A stretch of DNA of 64,000 bases. Origin: Bacteroidota bacterium (lineage in GTDB: Bacteria; Bacteroidota; Bacteroidia; B-17B0; Aurantibacillaceae). Where the stretch lies: contig PLYA01000098.1 in NCBI GenBank assembly GCA_003153315.1, positions 1 through 64,000 of the forward strand, in the 5' to 3' direction. The notes below the pieces were generated by a model. It was not told the DNA's origin and made no database searches. It saw only the letters and a program-made list of their open reading frames with translations. This document shows positions 63,082 to 64,000 of this stretch, one piece after another. Position 1 is the first letter of the stretch, and the number at the start of each line of letters is the position of its first letter. The translations under genes and the position numbers were made by a program.

Positions 63082-64000
63082 GTATTTTGCTTACTTCATC
63101 TTTAAATTTATGTTGCTTAATGCAGTCAACGAAAAACTTTACTTTTTCTTTTTCGGTATCAGGGTATAAACCATGTCCTAAATTGGCTATGTATCTGTGC
63201 TTGCCAAAAGCATTGACCATGTGTTTGGTTTGTTTTTCAATCTCTGCATAATCGGCATAAAGCAAACATGGATCTGCGTTACCTTGCAGTGTTTTATTTG
63301 CGCCAAGTATTTTTCTTGCTTCATCGGGATTCATGCTCCAATCCAATCCAACCACACTGCAAGTGGTATTTTTAATTTCCGGCAAAGCAAAGTGTGCGTC
63401 TTTGGCAAAGATAGTAACGGGTACTTTTTTGCTAAGCGCATCGCTAATCATAGCCATGTACTTTAAAGAAAACTCGCTATGCATTTCAGGAGACAAAACC
63501 CCTGCCCATGAATCGAATATTTGAATAAGGTTGGCGCCTGCTTCAACCTGAGCCAATAAATAATTAATACTGCTTTGCGTTATTTTTTCTAATACCTGAT
63601 GGGCCAGTTTTGGATTGGTATATAAAAGCTTTTTGGCTTTGCTAAAGGTTTTGCTTCCGCTACCTTCTACCATATAGGCAAATAAAGTCCATGGAGCACC
63701 GCAAAAACCAATTAACGGAACACGGTTATTTAATTGCTTTTTTGCCAAACGAATGGCATCATATACATACTGCAAATTACTTCCGTCGGTAATTACCAAC
63801 TTATCAGCATCTTGTTGGGTAGCAATGGTATTTTCAAACCAAGGACCTTTGGCTTCTATCATTTGATAGGGCAAACCCATGGCCTCGGGTATAACCAATA
63901 TATCGGAGAAAATAATAGCGGCATCAACTCCTAAAATATCAACGGGTTGTATGGTAACCTCAGCAGCTAATTCGGCATTTTTTACAAATTCTATAAAGTT
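63074..64000 (-). CDS. hemE: Uroporphyrinogen decarboxylase, 5' end outside the window
   Basis: C-terminal part of about 308 residues; the start lies beyond 64000. HemE decarboxylates the four acetate side chains of uroporphyrinogen III to coproporphyrinogen III in haem synthesis. Diagnostic stretches are [18 protein letters not shown] at the start of the visible part, [47 protein letters not shown] and [11 protein letters not shown]. The catalytic aspartate is in the FSDIL segment. Its stop overlaps the start of the propeller sensor by 8 bp, so the two may be co-transcribed. Confidence 0.95.
   Translation of the reverse strand, partial: NFIEFVKNAELAAEVTIQPVDILGVDAAIIFSDILVIPEAMGLPYQMIEAKGPWFENTIATQQDADKLVITDGSNLQYVYDAIRLAKKQLNNRVPLIGFCGAPWTLFAYMVEGSGSKTFSKAKKLLYTNPKLAHQVLEKITQSSINYLLAQVEAGANLIQIFDSWAGVLSPEMHSEFSLKYMAMISDALSKKVPVTIFAKDAHFALPEIKNTTCSVVGLDWSMNPDEARKILGANKTLQGNADPCLLYADYAEIEKQTKHMVNAFGKHRYIANLGHGLYPDTEKEKVKFFVDCIKQHKFKDEVSKIHA

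Noticed and set aside
63074-63898. hemE as a complete gene starting at 63898
   Set aside because: The codon at 63898 is an internal TTG; conserved HemE sequence continues to the window edge, so the gene is truncated by the window.

Overview
The window comes from a low-GC member of the Bacteroidota, probably a Chitinophagales or Sphingobacteriales relative. The reasons are: several secreted proteins with type IX secretion (T9SS) sorting domains of types A and B, homologues of T9SS components PorE and PorG, SprB-type repeats, many promoters with the Bacteroidota TAnnTTTG -7 box, and almost no Shine-Dalgarno sequences. No rRNA, tRNA, transposase, prophage or CRISPR array was found.

Layout. 1-2.4 kb: a 21-bp tandem array, then a UbiD-family decarboxylase. 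2.5-6.0 kb (minus): a small secreted protein, a DUF4159 protein and paaCBA of phenylacetyl-CoA epoxidase. 6.1-7.2 kb: queA. 7.3-13.8 kb (minus): a complete SUF Fe-S cluster operon (A-type carrier, sufB, four-helix-bundle gene, sufC, sufD, sufS, sufE, DUF59). 13.8-15.5 kb: a second 21-bp array and protein A. 15.6-23.2 kb: three T9SS cargo genes and three 79-bp repeats. 23.4-26.9 kb: a YafK-like L,D-transpeptidase-fold protein and two SGNH hydrolases, probably a cell-envelope operon. 27-29 kb: an uncharacterised secreted protein, protein C and its array. 29-33 kb (minus): a YgiD-like dioxygenase, infC (AUC start) and thrS. 33-39 kb: a TonB-receptor-like barrel, a fifth array, a small secreted protein, and an M2 peptidase pair. 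39-47 kb: PorE-like, M28 peptidase, PorG-like and a giant type B cargo. 47-51 kb: lptF/G-type permease, ftsX, queG, a TPR protein. 51-52.8 kb: a lipoprotein, the fourth array and protein B. 52.9-64 kb: a four-GAF/PAS/SpoIIE phosphatase, a CocE-like hydrolase, a serine hydrolase, a beta-propeller/SpoIIE sensor and the 5'-truncated hemE.

The most unusual content is a set of five tandem arrays, all with an exact 21-bp period (two helical turns) but each with its own consensus. Three sit directly 5' of small proteins without signal peptides: protein A is of one family, proteins B and C of another. The A and B loci also share a 53-bp upstream block (45 of 53 positions identical) that itself holds two GACCGTT boxes 21 bp apart. 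Each array unit contains a short, locus-specific inverted repeat. I recognise no described system with this layout. Also notable: a conserved 5'-leader element in front of paaA, the suf operon and possibly queA, and two palindromic REP-like elements lying in frame inside N-terminal or signal-peptide coding sequence.
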